Shown: piece after piece, positions 24,359 through 33,278 of the stretch
How positions within the stretch are numbered: the first letter of the stretch is position 1
Layout: each line of letters starts with the position of its first letter
DNA from: an uncultured Clostridia bacterium
Lineage (GTDB): Bacteria; Bacillota; Clostridia; Christensenellales; Borkfalkiaceae
Assembly: GCA_947626935.1 (NCBI GenBank)
Contig: CANQUD010000014.1
Span: forward strand, 1-44,235
DNA: 44,235 nt
Direction of reading: 5' to 3'
The notes under the pieces: model-generated
Databases searched by the model: none
Told to the model about the DNA's origin: nothing
What the model saw: only the letters and a program-made list of their open reading frames with translations
Position numbers and translations under genes: made by a program

Positions 24359-25837
24359 ATGCAGTTTTTATCTTTGCTGGGCGCAATGCCGGGCGTCATG
24401 GTCCTTCCAACGGGATATCAGATCGGGCTGGACTGGCTCGGTCACTTTGCGCGTATCATCATCGAGGGCGTCGGCATCACGGGTCTCGGCATCATCGTCT
24501 TTAACCTTGTGCTGAAGGCGATCACGCTCCCCTTCGACATCTACCAGAGAGTCATGACGCGCAAGCAGAACCTCATCATGCAGCAGATGCAGCCCGAACT
24601 CGAAAAACTGCAGAAGCAGTACGCGAACGACAAGCAGATGTACAACCAAAAGATGTTCGAACTGCAGAAAAAGAGCGGTTACAGCATGTTGGGCGCCTGC
24701 CTTCCCATGATCGTCTCCTTCGTCATCCTCATCGTCGCATGGCAGGGCTTCCGCGCCTATTCGCAGTATGCGAATCTCCGCAACTATGTCGAGATGTCGG
24801 AGAGCTACAACGCAGCCGTGCTCGCAAACGGCGTGGACGGCGTCGACTATCGGTACATTTCGGACGAGAGCGGAGAGTATTTCGTCTATACGGACGGGGA
24901 AGGCGCAGAACAGAGGATCGACGCCGTTTGGAAGAACGGAGAACTTCTTCCCGTCGGCGGGGACATCACCTACACGATGACGGAGATCGGAGACAGCAAC
25001 GGGACCGTTTCAAAGTGTATCACCGTCGAGAGCACAAACACAGCCAATTACATTCTGTATCAATACAATGCCGAGACGAACACCGTCATGCGGGAATATA
25101 AGCTCGACCTCGGCAGATTCGCCGCCGCGATGAAGGAACTTCCCGCCGACAAGCGCGAGGGATTGCAGGACGTCATCGACGCCGCCGAAGCCTACGTGGA
25201 AGGAGACAGCGCGACGGAGACCGCCCTCTCCGACAAGGCGACGAACTACCTCAAGAAGATCGGCTCCGAAGCCGCGGCGCAGCGCTTCCGCGAGAACGAT
25301 CCGAGCTTCTTATGGATCAAGAACGTGTGGTATCCCGACGTCTCCTACAATCATCCCGTTCCCGAATATGAGAACTTCGCCTCGGAGTTCGGAAACGTCA
25401 CTGTCGTGACGGCGACGGGCGAGGAGAAAAACCTCAATTCTCTCATGAACCAGACGCAGTATGAGGCGCTCACGATGTCCCTCGGCGAGGAAAAGGAAGC
25501 GGCGAACGGTTACTTCATCCTGATTGTCCTCTCGATCGGATTCATGCTCCTCTCGCAGCTCGTCGTGATGAAGAGCAACAAGACCGCAAACAAGTACCAG
25601 ACTGTCGACGGACAGGGAGCGACGACGCAGAAAGTCATGCTCGTCGTCATGCCGCTCATCTATGCGTTCTTCTCCTTCTCGTACAGCGCGGCATTCTCCA
25701 TTTACATGACTATGAGCAGTATCGTTGCGATCGTCGTCACGCTCCTCTGTAACTTCATCTTGGGAAGGATCTTCAAGAAGAAGGAAGAGAAGGCGCAGAT
25801 CGAGGAGCGCACGCGCAAGCTGCCTTGGATGAAATAA
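24359..25837 (+). CDS. yidC: Membrane protein insertase YidC/Oxa1 family, with a large extracytoplasmic insert
   Basis: A 492-residue protein, about 200 longer than usual Gram-positive YidC. Core TM1 (GITGLGIIVFNLVLKAITLP) and the cytoplasmic helical hairpin (MQQMQPELEKLQKQY) are normal, and TM2 is MLGACLPMIVSFVILIVAW. An extra domain of about 220 residues follows (VDYRYISDESGEYFVYTDG onward), ahead of the usual FLWIKNVWYPD segment and the last TM helices. The tail KKKEEKAQIEERTRKLPWMK is basic. It inserts membrane proteins with or without SecYEG. The ATG at 24359 follows TGGAGA; the longer upstream frame overlaps yidD and is not used. Confidence 0.95.
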   Translation: MQFLSLLGAMPGVMVLPTGYQIGLDWLGHFARIIIEGVGITGLGIIVFNLVLKAITLPFDIYQRVMTRKQNLIMQQMQPELEKLQKQYANDKQMYNQKMFELQKKSGYSMLGACLPMIVSFVILIVAWQGFRAYSQYANLRNYVEMSESYNAAVLANGVDGVDYRYISDESGEYFVYTDGEGAEQRIDAVWKNGELLPVGGDITYTMTEIGDSNGTVSKCITVESTNTANYILYQYNAETNTVMREYKLDLGRFAAAMKELPADKREGLQDVIDAAEAYVEGDSATETALSDKATNYLKKIGSEAAAQRFRENDPSFLWIKNVWYPDVSYNHPVPEYENFASEFGNVTVVTATGEEKNLNSLMNQTQYEALTMSLGEEKEAANGYFILIVLSIGFMLLSQLVVMKSNKTANKYQTVDGQGATTQKVMLVVMPLIYAFFSFSYSAAFSIYMTMSSIVAIVVTLLCNFILGRIFKKKEEKAQIEERTRKLPWMK

Positions 25838-25877
25838 CAAAGACACGGGCACATCCCGATATAGAAGAGGAAATATC

Positions 25878-26780
25878 ATGGAAAAGACATTCAGCGGCAA
25901 AACAGTGGAAGAAGCCGTAAAGGCGGGGCTTGAGGAACTCGGTCTCCCCCGCGAGGACGTTGAGATCGAAGTCCTCGAAGAAGGAAAAAAGCGCCTGTTC
26001 GGGTCCGTCCCCGCACAGGTCAGATTGACCGTCAAGGAAAAACTCACGGACGGGCAGAGAGCGGTGAAATTTCTCGAGGGACTTCTCCCCCTCATCGGGT
26101 CGGACGCGGTCCCCTCTCTTGCGGGCGAGGATGAAAAGATCGTCATCGAACTCAAATCGGACGGCGCAAAGGGGATCATCGGAAGAAGAGGAGAGACCAT
26201 CGACGCCATTCAGGTGCTTGCGGGCGCCGTTGCGAATACGGGACGGCACGACTACAAGCGCGTCGTCGTCGACTGCGGAAACTATCGCGAAGAGCGCGAG
26301 GAGACCTTGAAGAGAGTTGCGGAAAAGCTCGCCGCGAAGGCGGTCCGCCTCAAGAAGAGAGTCCGTCTCGAGCCGATGAACCCCTACGAGCGCAGGATCA
26401 TCCACTCCGCCCTCGCGGACAGCGAAGAGGTGTTCACCAAGAGCGAAGGGAAGGAACCCAACCGCTTTGTCGTCATCACGCCCAAGAACATGAGGAGCGA
26501 CGACAGAAAGGGTGGGAGAAGGAACGGCGGCAAGGACCGTCCCCGCAGGAACGACAGGGAACAAAGGTACGGCAGCGAACGCAAAAAGACGTACGAACAC
26601 AGGGAGATGCCTTCCGAGGCGACACCCGAGTCGTCGGGAACGAGTTTCAACCGCGGCGGAACGCCGGGGTATAAGAAGGGCGGATTCTCGGGCTTCTTCG
26701 GGACCTTCCTCGGCAACGCCAACGACGACGAGAGCGAAAAGACCGTCCCCGAGACTCCCGAAACTCCCGACGAGGAATAA
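25878..26780 (+). CDS. khpB: RNA-binding protein Jag/KhpB (Jag-N, KH, R3H)
   Basis: A 300-residue protein. Jag-N is at about 1-50 (FSGKTVEEAVKAGLEELG; GKKRLFGS). A KH domain with GAKGIIGRRGETIDAIQVL follows, then R3H with LEPMNPYERRIIHSAL. The C-terminal 95 residues are basic, Arg/Gly-rich and disordered, longer than usual, and end in an acidic tip. KhpB binds RNA with KhpA and affects cell division and elongation in Gram-positives. It follows yidC by 40 nt, as in the conserved origin cluster. Confidence 0.96.
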   Translation: MEKTFSGKTVEEAVKAGLEELGLPREDVEIEVLEEGKKRLFGSVPAQVRLTVKEKLTDGQRAVKFLEGLLPLIGSDAVPSLAGEDEKIVIELKSDGAKGIIGRRGETIDAIQVLAGAVANTGRHDYKRVVVDCGNYREEREETLKRVAEKLAAKAVRLKKRVRLEPMNPYERRIIHSALADSEEVFTKSEGKEPNRFVVITPKNMRSDDRKGGRRNGGKDRPRRNDREQRYGSERKKTYEHREMPSEATPESSGTSFNRGGTPGYKKGGFSGFFGTFLGNANDDESEKTVPETPETPDEE

Positions 26781-26799
26781 GACTGCGTGACAAAAAGAT

Positions 26800-26830
26800 G
26801 CGCGGGGTGGAACAGCTCGCCCCGTGCTTT
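26800..26830 (+). terminator. Weak terminator after khpB
   Basis: GCGCGGGG (26800-26807) pairs with CCCCGTGC (26820-26827) with one G-U pair and only three T residues afterwards. Confidence 0.45.
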
Positions 26831-26869
26831 CCTATACGTTGTTTTGCCCCTTGCGCGTGTGAAATGGTG

Positions 26870-27450
26870 TGTTGTCCCCCCCCATTCGTCACGGCTACGC
26901 CGTGCCACCTTCCCCCCGTTGGGGGTCAAGTATGAGCTGAGCCTACCCCTTCGGGGTGGAGCGGCGCAATTCTGCTCAACAGCCCAGTGGGCTGTGAGCT
27001 GCGCCGCGACAGGAGCGCTGGCAGGCGCAGACCGCCCGCACGTTCTTTATGCCGTCGAAGGGCGGCACGAGCGGCATAGTCGCGAAGTACGGGCTTTGCG
27101 GCGGTCCCTGCCGCCCAAAGAGGCTCCCGCGTAGCGGGTGGTGGGGAGTCCTTGCTGCCCCTTTTAGGGTCGCAAAACGCAATTCTTGCGCATCAGCACA
27201 GTGTGCTGTGCGCTGCGTTTTGCGGTGAGTGAGCGCATTCTCCCGCGCGAACGGTGACCGAGGACGGGTCTCTACCCGTCCGAGACAGTCCCCGAGCTTG
27301 CGAGGGGAAAGGGGTTTGAAACCCTTCAGTCTCGCTTCGCTCGACAGCTCCCCTACAGGGGAGCCAAGGGATACCCCCTCCGAGGGAGGGGGATGTCGCA
27401 ACGCGACAGGGGGTGGGTCACCGCAATTTCCCCATTCCCCAATCAATTTC
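26870..27450. repeat. Palindromic repeat block with two type-B hairpins of different sequence
   Basis: Standard type-B hairpin at 26961-27007 with conserved tail to about 27120. A variant hairpin at 27171-27224 has outer stem CGCAAAACGCA/TGCGTTTTGCG, bulge ATTCTT, inner stems GCGCA/TGCGC and CAGCAC/GTGCTG, and tip AGT. A GACGGGT/ACCCGTC hairpin (27263-27280) and CCCCCTCC-gag-GGAGGGGG with TGTCGC-aac-GCGACA (27374-27408) follow. No gene is seen. Confidence 0.87.
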
Positions 27451-27456
27451 CGACAC

Positions 27457-27483
27457 AAAAAAACTCTGTCCCGAAAGACAGAG
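27457..27483 (-). terminator. Intrinsic terminator of the small 27.5-kb gene
   Basis: CTCTGTC (27464-27470) pairs with GACAGAG (27477-27483), with seven T residues following on the minus strand. Confidence 0.9.
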
Positions 27484-27505
27484 CTTTTTCTTTGCACAAA
27501 ACGTT

Positions 27506-27736
27506 TCAGTTCTCTTCGAGCCACTTCTTGGCGTTCACCTTGGACATGGGAACGAGATCCTCTACAGGGTAGGGAGAAACCGCTCCGCCGTTCGTGTACA
27601 GGAAGTAGCTGCCGTCCGCAGTGACATAGAGGGTGGTCTCATAGCCCGCGGGATCCCCCCACGCGCCGACCGCAACCTTCTTGACGACGGTAGATGCGGC
27701 GGTATCGTATTCCTTCTTTCTGACGGTTTTTACCAT
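27506..27736 (-). CDS. Small hypothetical protein
   Basis: A 76-residue protein with VVKKVAVGAWGDPAGYETTLYVTADGSYFLY, which looks like two beta-hairpins, and the C-terminal KVNAKKWLEEN. The family is not recognised. The ATG at 27736 follows AAGGAG, with a strong promoter at 27768-27796 and an intrinsic terminator, so it is certainly expressed as its own unit despite its size. Confidence 0.82.
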   Translation of the reverse strand: MVKTVRKKEYDTAASTVVKKVAVGAWGDPAGYETTLYVTADGSYFLYTNGGAVSPYPVEDLVPMSKVNAKKWLEEN

Positions 27737-27767
27737 GATTTTATTCTCCTTTATTGAAATTTCCTCT

Positions 27768-27796
27768 ATTGTACCCCTTTTGTTCTATTTCGTCAA
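27768..27796 (-). promoter_or_regulatory. Promoter for the small 27.5-kb gene
   Basis: On the minus strand, TTGACG (27791-27796), 17-nt spacer, TACAAT (27768-27773). Confidence 0.88.
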
Positions 27797-27882
27797 CGAT
27801 GTGAAAAGAGAATTTCCAAATACAAAAGAAATGAAAATTTTTAACATTTTATTCCAAACAAAATAGCATTTTTTGTGAAGGG

Positions 27883-28419
27883 TCAGCCGACCGCCCGCTG
27901 CATCGAGAATGAGGACAGTGCCCCTGCGATGATCTCCGCCATCGAGTAGATGACGTTGAAGCGGGTGAGGTTGATGAGAGAGTAGGAGAAGGCGGTTTTC
28001 TTCGCCACGATCCCCAAAATGGAGACGTCCCCCACCTTCCCGAGCCGCTTATTCGCCCCCGAGCCTGGCTTCAGAGGGACATCGAGGACCTTGATGAGAC
28101 CGATGTCGCTCTCTTCCCCCACCGCCGCATCGACGGCAATGATCTTGCTTGCGGGGTGGATCCGACGGAGAAAGCCGTCGACGTACTTGACTTCTTTCGC
28201 CGTGACGGGACACTTGAGCGTGCCGTAGACGTAGCCCACGAGTTCACCCCCCTTTCGCAACATCGTTCCAGTGACGGGACCGAGGCTGTCACCGACGGCG
28301 AGGTCGCTTCCGATACATAAAATTACGGGGGGCGCAGAGATTTCGCCGAGGCATTTATTTAGCGCCATGACGATTCCTGTTTCCGCCAAAGCGTTATAAA
28401 AATGAAAAGAATACTCCAT
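27883..28419 (-). CDS. yyaC: YyaC-type (DUF1256) spore protease-like protein
   Basis: A 178-residue protein with PPVILCIGSDLAVGDSLGP at about 30-48, LKCPVTAKEV, IIAVDAAVG and the C-terminal FNVIYSMAEIIAGAL. It is related to the germination protease fold and conserved among endospore formers. In Bacillus subtilis yyaC also lies near the origin. The ATG at 28419 follows GGAGGT; 11 upstream codons are open but unsupported. Its presence suggests a sporulating lineage, though one gene is not proof. Confidence 0.9.
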   Translation of the reverse strand: MEYSFHFYNALAETGIVMALNKCLGEISAPPVILCIGSDLAVGDSLGPVTGTMLRKGGELVGYVYGTLKCPVTAKEVKYVDGFLRRIHPASKIIAVDAAVGEESDIGLIKVLDVPLKPGSGANKRLGKVGDVSILGIVAKKTAFSYSLINLTRFNVIYSMAEIIAGALSSFSMQRAVG

Positions 28420-28478
28420 AATTGACCTCCGAGGCACACTATTTGTTGCCACTTTGCGGGAGTTTTATAAGAAATTTC

Positions 28479-28507
28479 TCGACAAAGACGGGAAATTATG
28501 GTATAAT
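28479..28507 (+). promoter_or_regulatory. Promoter for cvpA-like gene
   Basis: TCGACA (28479-28484), 17-nt spacer, TATAAT (28502-28507). AGGAGG (28514-28519) is close behind, so the leader is short. Confidence 0.85.
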
Positions 28508-28524
28508 GAAGTCAGGAGGTCGAA

Positions 28525-29034
28525 ATGGCTTGGATTTTGGACGTCGTCTTTTTTGTGGTTTTACTTCTCGGATGTCTCATCGGTGCGAAGATCGGACTGG
28601 TGAAGGGTGTCTGCAAGATCGCAGGGTGGATCCTCTCCTTCGTCGTGCCGTTTGTGTTCTGCGTCGCATTCAAGGATGCGCTTGAGAGATGGTTCGGCAT
28701 GGTGACGGCGATCTCGGAAGGGATCGGGAACCCCACGATCGGCGGATGGATCTCAATTGCGATCGCATTTGTAGCGCTCATCGCGATCGTGCGCCTCGGA
28801 ACTTTCCTGCTCGGGAACGTCGGGACCATCATCGTCGACTGCGTGAAGCCCGCGGCGATCATCAACGGACTGCTCGGCGGGATCTTGGGACTCTTTGAAG
28901 CATTCCTTGCTGCGTACTTCCTAATCCTCATCTGCGGCTGGCTCCCGATCGACAGCGTACACGTCTTTATCCAGGAAAGCACCGTTGTCAGAGCGATCTA
29001 TGAATCCGATTTGATGGCATATCTCCCGTTCTGA
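28525..29034 (+). CDS. CvpA family membrane protein
   Basis: A 169-residue protein with four predicted TM helices: DVVFFVVLLLGCLIGAKIGL, the SFVVPFVFCVAF region, ISIAIAFVALIAIVRL, and IINGLLGGILGLFEAFLAAYF. The G-x-x-x-G-L-x-K-G start and the GGILGLFEA block are typical of CvpA, a family named for colicin V production but of general unknown envelope function. It is a single gene with its own promoter and terminator. Confidence 0.85.
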   Translation: MAWILDVVFFVVLLLGCLIGAKIGLVKGVCKIAGWILSFVVPFVFCVAFKDALERWFGMVTAISEGIGNPTIGGWISIAIAFVALIAIVRLGTFLLGNVGTIIVDCVKPAAIINGLLGGILGLFEAFLAAYFLILICGWLPIDSVHVFIQESTVVRAIYESDLMAYLPF

Positions 29035-29040
29035 AGCGAA

Positions 29041-29075
29041 AACCCCTGCAAAAACATGGCAGGGGTTATATTTTA
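29041..29075 (+). terminator. Intrinsic terminator of the cvpA-like gene
   Basis: AACCCCTGC (29041-29049) pairs with GCAGGGGTT (29059-29067), followed by ATATTTTA. Confidence 0.88.
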
Positions 29076-29129
29076 TCGCTTTTTTCTCCAAAATTGCCCC
29101 GAACGCAAAGGGTAATTTTTCGCACCGAA

Positions 29130-29145
29130 TGTTTCACGTGAAACA
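29130..29145. other. parS centromere site 1
   Basis: TGTTTCACGTGAAACA, an exact match to the parS consensus bound by ParB. It is 2.3 kb upstream of parA. Confidence 0.95.
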
Positions 29146-29172
29146 TCGATTTTGCCAAAAAATTTGGCTGAA

Positions 29173-29188
29173 TGTTTCACATGAAACA
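29173..29188. other. parS centromere site 2
   Basis: TGTTTCACATGAAACA, one base from the consensus, 43 bp from site 1. A GCCAAA/TTTGGC hairpin (29154-29168) lies between the two. Confidence 0.9.
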
Positions 29189-29195
29189 TTTTTTG

Positions 29196-29239
29196 TCATT
29201 TTGACCCCCATTTTGAGCTTAAAACAGGGGTCAAAATGA
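29196..29239. other. 13-bp perfect inverted repeat beside parS
   Basis: TCATTTTGACCCC (29196-29208) and GGGGTCAAAATGA (29227-29239) with an 18-nt loop, in the ftsH upstream region. There is no T-run, so it is more likely a protein site or structural element than a terminator. Confidence 0.55.
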
Positions 29240-29298
29240 TATTTCAAGGGAAAATCTGTGTAAATTATGAAAAATAGGAAAGAAATCCCATCAAATCC

Positions 29299-29327
29299 TT
29301 GATTATTTGCGTGATTTATGATACAAT
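29299..29327 (+). promoter_or_regulatory. Promoter for ftsH-parA-parB
   Basis: TTGATT (29299-29304), 17-nt spacer, TACAAT (29322-29327). Confidence 0.8.
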
Positions 29328-29386
29328 AATAATACACTTGCGTGCATACTGAATGTGGGCAAAAATAATATAGAAGGAGACGTGAA

Positions 29387-31462
29387 TTGAGCAAAACAGT
29401 TAAGACGATCATCGCCGCTGTCGTACTCGTCGCTCTCGGTATCGGAATGTACTTCCTCATCTCGAGGATGATCGAGAATGGGAAAGAAGTCGACTATATC
29501 GAGTTCACAAAGCGGATCGAGGACCCACGCGGCGATACAGAGACAGAACAGGCGGGTGAATACAAGGACAGCGAGCAAATTCGAATGGTGCGTGTAAACG
29601 GCTATAAGGTCTACGGATATGCGAGCGTTGACGCGTCGACATATTCATGGTGGGCAAATTACAGCAGCCTATACGACAGCCCCGTGGAAGTCCAAAAGCT
29701 TGTCAAATCGTGGAATGAAGAGTTCGGTGTGGAAGAGGTCTGGTTTTCCGACCCGACTGCGGGCAGCGGATGGGGAAATGTCCTCTATATAGCCGTCCTC
29801 GTTGTCGGAATTGTCGCCTTCATTATGATCTTGAGGGCAACGAGCGGCGGTGGCGGCAAAGTCATGAACTTCGGCAAGACCAAAGCTCGGGTCTCAACCA
29901 ATCTAAAAGTCAGATTTTCCGATGTTGCAGGGGCTGAAGAGGAAAAAGAGGAGCTCGCCGAGGTGGTAGAATTCCTCAAGAATCCTAAAAAGTTCTCGGG
30001 ATTAGGTGCAAAAATTCCGAAGGGCGTCCTGCTTGTCGGTCCCCCGGGGACAGGAAAAACGCTCTTTGCAAAGGCTGTGGCGGGCGAAGCGAATGTTCCG
30101 TTCTTCTCGGTCAGCGGTTCGGACTTCGTCGAGATGTATGTCGGTGTCGGTGCTTCCCGTGTCAGAGATCTGTTCGACCTCGCAAAGCGGAATCAACCCT
30201 GCATCATCTTTATCGATGAGATCGACGCCGTCGGAAGGCAACGCGGAGCAGGTCTCGGCGGGGGTCACGACGAACGTGAACAGACGCTCAACCAAATACT
30301 GGTGCAGATGGACGGGTTCGAGACGAACGAGGGCATCATCGTCATGGCGGCTACCAACCGAGCTGATATCCTCGACAATGCTCTCCTTCGCCCGGGGCGG
30401 TTCGACAGACAGATCTATGTCAACCTTCCCGACGTAAAAGGACGGGAAGCGATCCTCAAAGTGCATGCGCGGAACAAGCCCCTCGCCCCCGATGTCAACT
30501 TCAAAGTGATAGCGCGAATGACCAGCGGCTTTTCAGGAGCCGACCTCGCAAATCTCCTGAACGAAGCAGCCATTCTCGCCGCAAGGGCGGGCAAGTCGAT
30601 GATCGGAAATCTCGAATTGTACGAGGGGATCAACAAGGTCATCATGGGTCCGCAGAAAAAGAGTCGGATCGTCACGGAAGCCGACAAAAAGTGTACGGCA
30701 TATCACGAAGCGGGGCATGCGATCCTCGCAAAACTCTGCGAACGCAACGACAATGTCCATGAAGTCTCGATCATTCCCCGCGGTATGGCGGCAGGCTACA
30801 CCCTGACGAGACCCGACACGGACGACAACGATCTGACGGTCAACAAGCTCAACGACTTTATTTGCATGGCGCTTGGCGGGCGTGTGGCGGAAGAGATCGT
30901 CATTCATGATGTTTCCGCGGGTGCGTCCAACGACATTCAAAAAGTAACACAGATGGCTCGGAAAATGGTGACGGAATGGGGCATGAGTTCCCGTTTGGGT
31001 CCCATTGCATACGGCAACGACGGTCCCGTGTTCCTTGGCAGAGATTTCGAACAGCGGAACACCTATTCCGAGGAGACCGCGGGCATCATCGACGAGGAAG
31101 TCAAGGCGATCGTCGAGGCGGCATATGAACGCGCCAAGAAACTTCTGCTTGAAAACAGGAGCATTCTCGACAATATGGCACGCGTCCTTGTTGAACGTGA
31201 AACAATTTACACCGCCGAGGTCGATATGCTCATGAAGGGGGCAAGTTACGAAGAAGTGCTCGCCTACATGGAAGAACACGACAAGTCTGTCCCCGATCAC
31301 CCGTTCGGGGTCGACTCTACGGCAGAAAACGACCAAAAACCGACGCAGAATAGCTCTGAAACGGCAAATTCGGCTTCCGAACAACCCAAAGAGCATGCGC
31401 TCGAGGCAGAGGCAAAATCAGAAAATGGGTCCGATTCCGACCCGACCAAACCCGAAGCTTAG
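29387..31462 (+). CDS. ftsH: ATP-dependent zinc metalloprotease FtsH
   Basis: A 691-residue membrane AAA+ protease. TM1 is at about 7-27 and TM2 at 131-150. Walker A GPPGTGKT is at 218-225, Walker B IIFIDEID at 273-280, and the second region of homology is RPGRFDRQI. The zinc site is HEAGH at 440-444, with an Asp ligand probably in [12 protein letters not shown]. The C-terminal 60 residues are acidic and disordered. It degrades membrane and some cytosolic proteins. The start is TTG (29387), preceded by AAGGAG at 7 nt; a nearby GTG is out of frame. It is the first gene of an operon with parA, 12 nt away. Confidence 0.97.
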   Translation: MSKTVKTIIAAVVLVALGIGMYFLISRMIENGKEVDYIEFTKRIEDPRGDTETEQAGEYKDSEQIRMVRVNGYKVYGYASVDASTYSWWANYSSLYDSPVEVQKLVKSWNEEFGVEEVWFSDPTAGSGWGNVLYIAVLVVGIVAFIMILRATSGGGGKVMNFGKTKARVSTNLKVRFSDVAGAEEEKEELAEVVEFLKNPKKFSGLGAKIPKGVLLVGPPGTGKTLFAKAVAGEANVPFFSVSGSDFVEMYVGVGASRVRDLFDLAKRNQPCIIFIDEIDAVGRQRGAGLGGGHDEREQTLNQILVQMDGFETNEGIIVMAATNRADILDNALLRPGRFDRQIYVNLPDVKGREAILKVHARNKPLAPDVNFKVIARMTSGFSGADLANLLNEAAILAARAGKSMIGNLELYEGINKVIMGPQKKSRIVTEADKKCTAYHEAGHAILAKLCERNDNVHEVSIIPRGMAAGYTLTRPDTDDNDLTVNKLNDFICMALGGRVAEEIVIHDVSAGASNDIQKVTQMARKMVTEWGMSSRLGPIAYGNDGPVFLGRDFEQRNTYSEETAGIIDEEVKAIVEAAYERAKKLLLENRSILDNMARVLVERETIYTAEVDMLMKGASYEEVLAYMEEHDKSVPDHPFGVDSTAENDQKPTQNSSETANSASEQPKEHALEAEAKSENGSDSDPTKPEA

Positions 31463-31474
31463 GAGAAAACGTTC

Positions 31475-32245
31475 ATGGGAAAAATCATATCATTTTCCAA
31501 TCAGAAAGGGGGAGTCGGCAAGACGACGACCTGTGTCAACATGGCTGCGTACCTTGCGATCAAGGGGAAAAAGGTCCTGCTTGTCGACCTCGACCCGCAG
31601 GGCAACGCGACGACGGGTTTGGGCTTTCAGAAGTCAAAACTCAAGAAATCTGTCTATAATGTGCTCATCGAGGAAGAGGATGTTGTAGATAACATCCTCG
31701 ATACGGAAGTGGAAGGGTTGAAGCTGCTCCCTGCGAATATTGATTTAGCGGGCGCAGAAGTGGAGCTTGTCTACAAGAAGGGGCGCGAAAAGGTTCTCAA
31801 GTCGGCGCTGGATAAAGTTAAGAAAACTTACGATTATATCCTCATCGATTGCCCGCCTTCCCTCGGACTCCTCACGATCAACGCCTTGGCGAGTGCAGAC
31901 GGCGTCATCATACCCATCCAGAGCGAGTACTATGCGCTCGAGGGACTTTCTCAACTTATGAACTCCATTTCGCTCGTCCGCACCCACCTCAACAAGGGCA
32001 TCCGCGTGTATGGGATCGTCATCACGATGTATGACGGACGGTCGAAGGCATCGAAGGATATTTCCGCCGAGATCAAGCAGTATTTCAGCAAAGTTTTGTA
32101 TGAGATTGTCATTCCCCGCAACATTCGGCTCTCCGAAGCGCCGAGTCACGGGAAACCCATCGTCCTTCATGACCCCAAGTGTATGGGGGCGAAGGCGTAC
32201 AGCGCATTGACCGAAGAATTTTTGAAAAAAACAGAAGGAGAATAA
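31475..32245 (+). CDS. parA: Chromosome partitioning ATPase ParA/Soj
   Basis: A 256-residue protein. The deviant Walker A is KGGVGKTTT (K16 as the P-loop Lys, signature Lys at 11), with LLVDLDPQGNATTG and LIDCPPSLGLLT. ParA forms a DNA-bound ATP dimer that moves ParB-parS complexes. AGGAGA precedes the ATG. It overlaps no other gene, and parB starts 6 nt after its stop. Confidence 0.97.
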   Translation: MGKIISFSNQKGGVGKTTTCVNMAAYLAIKGKKVLLVDLDPQGNATTGLGFQKSKLKKSVYNVLIEEEDVVDNILDTEVEGLKLLPANIDLAGAEVELVYKKGREKVLKSALDKVKKTYDYILIDCPPSLGLLTINALASADGVIIPIQSEYYALEGLSQLMNSISLVRTHLNKGIRVYGIVITMYDGRSKASKDISAEIKQYFSKVLYEIVIPRNIRLSEAPSHGKPIVLHDPKCMGAKAYSALTEEFLKKTEGE

Positions 32246-32251
32246 AAGAAT

Positions 32252-33133
32252 ATGGCGAAAGGATTAGGACGCGGTCTTTCCGCACTCTTCAATGATACCG
32301 AGGAAGCATACGAACACGCGAGAGGGGATGCGGGCGTGACGGAAGTTTTCATCGAGGACCTCTATCCCAACCCCGATCAACCCCGTAAGTCGTTTGACGA
32401 AAATGCGATGAACGACCTCGCCAACTCCATCCGCGAGCACGGTGTCATCAGCCCGATCGTCGTCAACCGCGGCGAAAACGGCAAGTACATGATCATCGCG
32501 GGCGAACGCAGATACCGCGCCGCCAAACTTGCGGGTCTCGAGCGCATGCCCGTCATCATCCGCAACTATACCGAGAAGGAAGTTCAGGAGATCTCCCTCA
32601 TCGAGAACTTGCAGCGTGAAGATCTCAACCCCATCGAAGCCGCCTATGGAATGAAGCGGCTCATGGAAGAGTACAGCCTTACGCAGGAAGTCCTCGCGGA
32701 GCGCCTCGGAAAGTCCCGTCCCGCGATCGCGAACACCCTTCGGCTTCTGACCCTTTCCGAGGAAGTCATTTCCCTCGTCCGCGAGGGGAAGATGTCGTCG
32801 GGACATGCCAGAACGCTCGTCCCCGTTCCCAAAGAGGAGCAGGCGGACCTCGCGAAGGCGTGCGTGAAAGAGGGGTGGTCGGTCCGCGAAATGGAGCGGG
32901 CGGTCAAGCAGCACCTCAACCCGCCCGAAGTTCTCGCGAAGGACAAGGAACGGCAAAAGGCGCTCGCGAATGTGGAATTGAAGAACCTTGTGGAGCGCAT
33001 GCGCGGGACGTTCAAGACGAAGGTCTCCCTCATCGGCACCGAAAAGAAGGGCAGGATCTACATCGATTACTACTCGCGCGACGACCTCGAACGGCTCTCC
33101 GAGATCCTTGACATTCTCGACAGAATGGAGTGA
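32252..33133 (+). CDS. parB: Chromosome partitioning protein ParB/Spo0J
   Basis: A 293-residue protein. The ParB N-terminal CTPase fold contains YPNPDQPRKSF and GERRYRA (84-90). SLIENLQREDLNPIEAA and the HTH LTQEVLAERLGKSRPAIANTLRLL follow, then a C-terminal dimer domain. It loads at parS and spreads as a CTP-dependent clamp, organising the origin. Two parS sites lie 3.1 kb upstream. AAGGAG precedes the ATG. Confidence 0.97.
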   Translation: MAKGLGRGLSALFNDTEEAYEHARGDAGVTEVFIEDLYPNPDQPRKSFDENAMNDLANSIREHGVISPIVVNRGENGKYMIIAGERRYRAAKLAGLERMPVIIRNYTEKEVQEISLIENLQREDLNPIEAAYGMKRLMEEYSLTQEVLAERLGKSRPAIANTLRLLTLSEEVISLVREGKMSSGHARTLVPVPKEEQADLAKACVKEGWSVREMERAVKQHLNPPEVLAKDKERQKALANVELKNLVERMRGTFKTKVSLIGTEKKGRIYIDYYSRDDLERLSEILDILDRME

Positions 33134-33278
33134 TTTTGAGGACCTGTCCCCCAAAAAAGCAAAAATGACCGCATCAATCCGAATTTGCGCGTTCTGACCG
33201 AAAATGACGATATGGGTGCGGAAAAAATCAAATCTTCTCAAAAAAGAGGTACCCGTGTCCGCAATTTGCGGACGATCT

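Noticed and set aside
31189..31204. Third parS site inside ftsH
   Set aside because: 14 of 16 bases match, but both changes fall in the conserved left half and the sequence codes for ordinary FtsH residues, so it is not listed as a feature.
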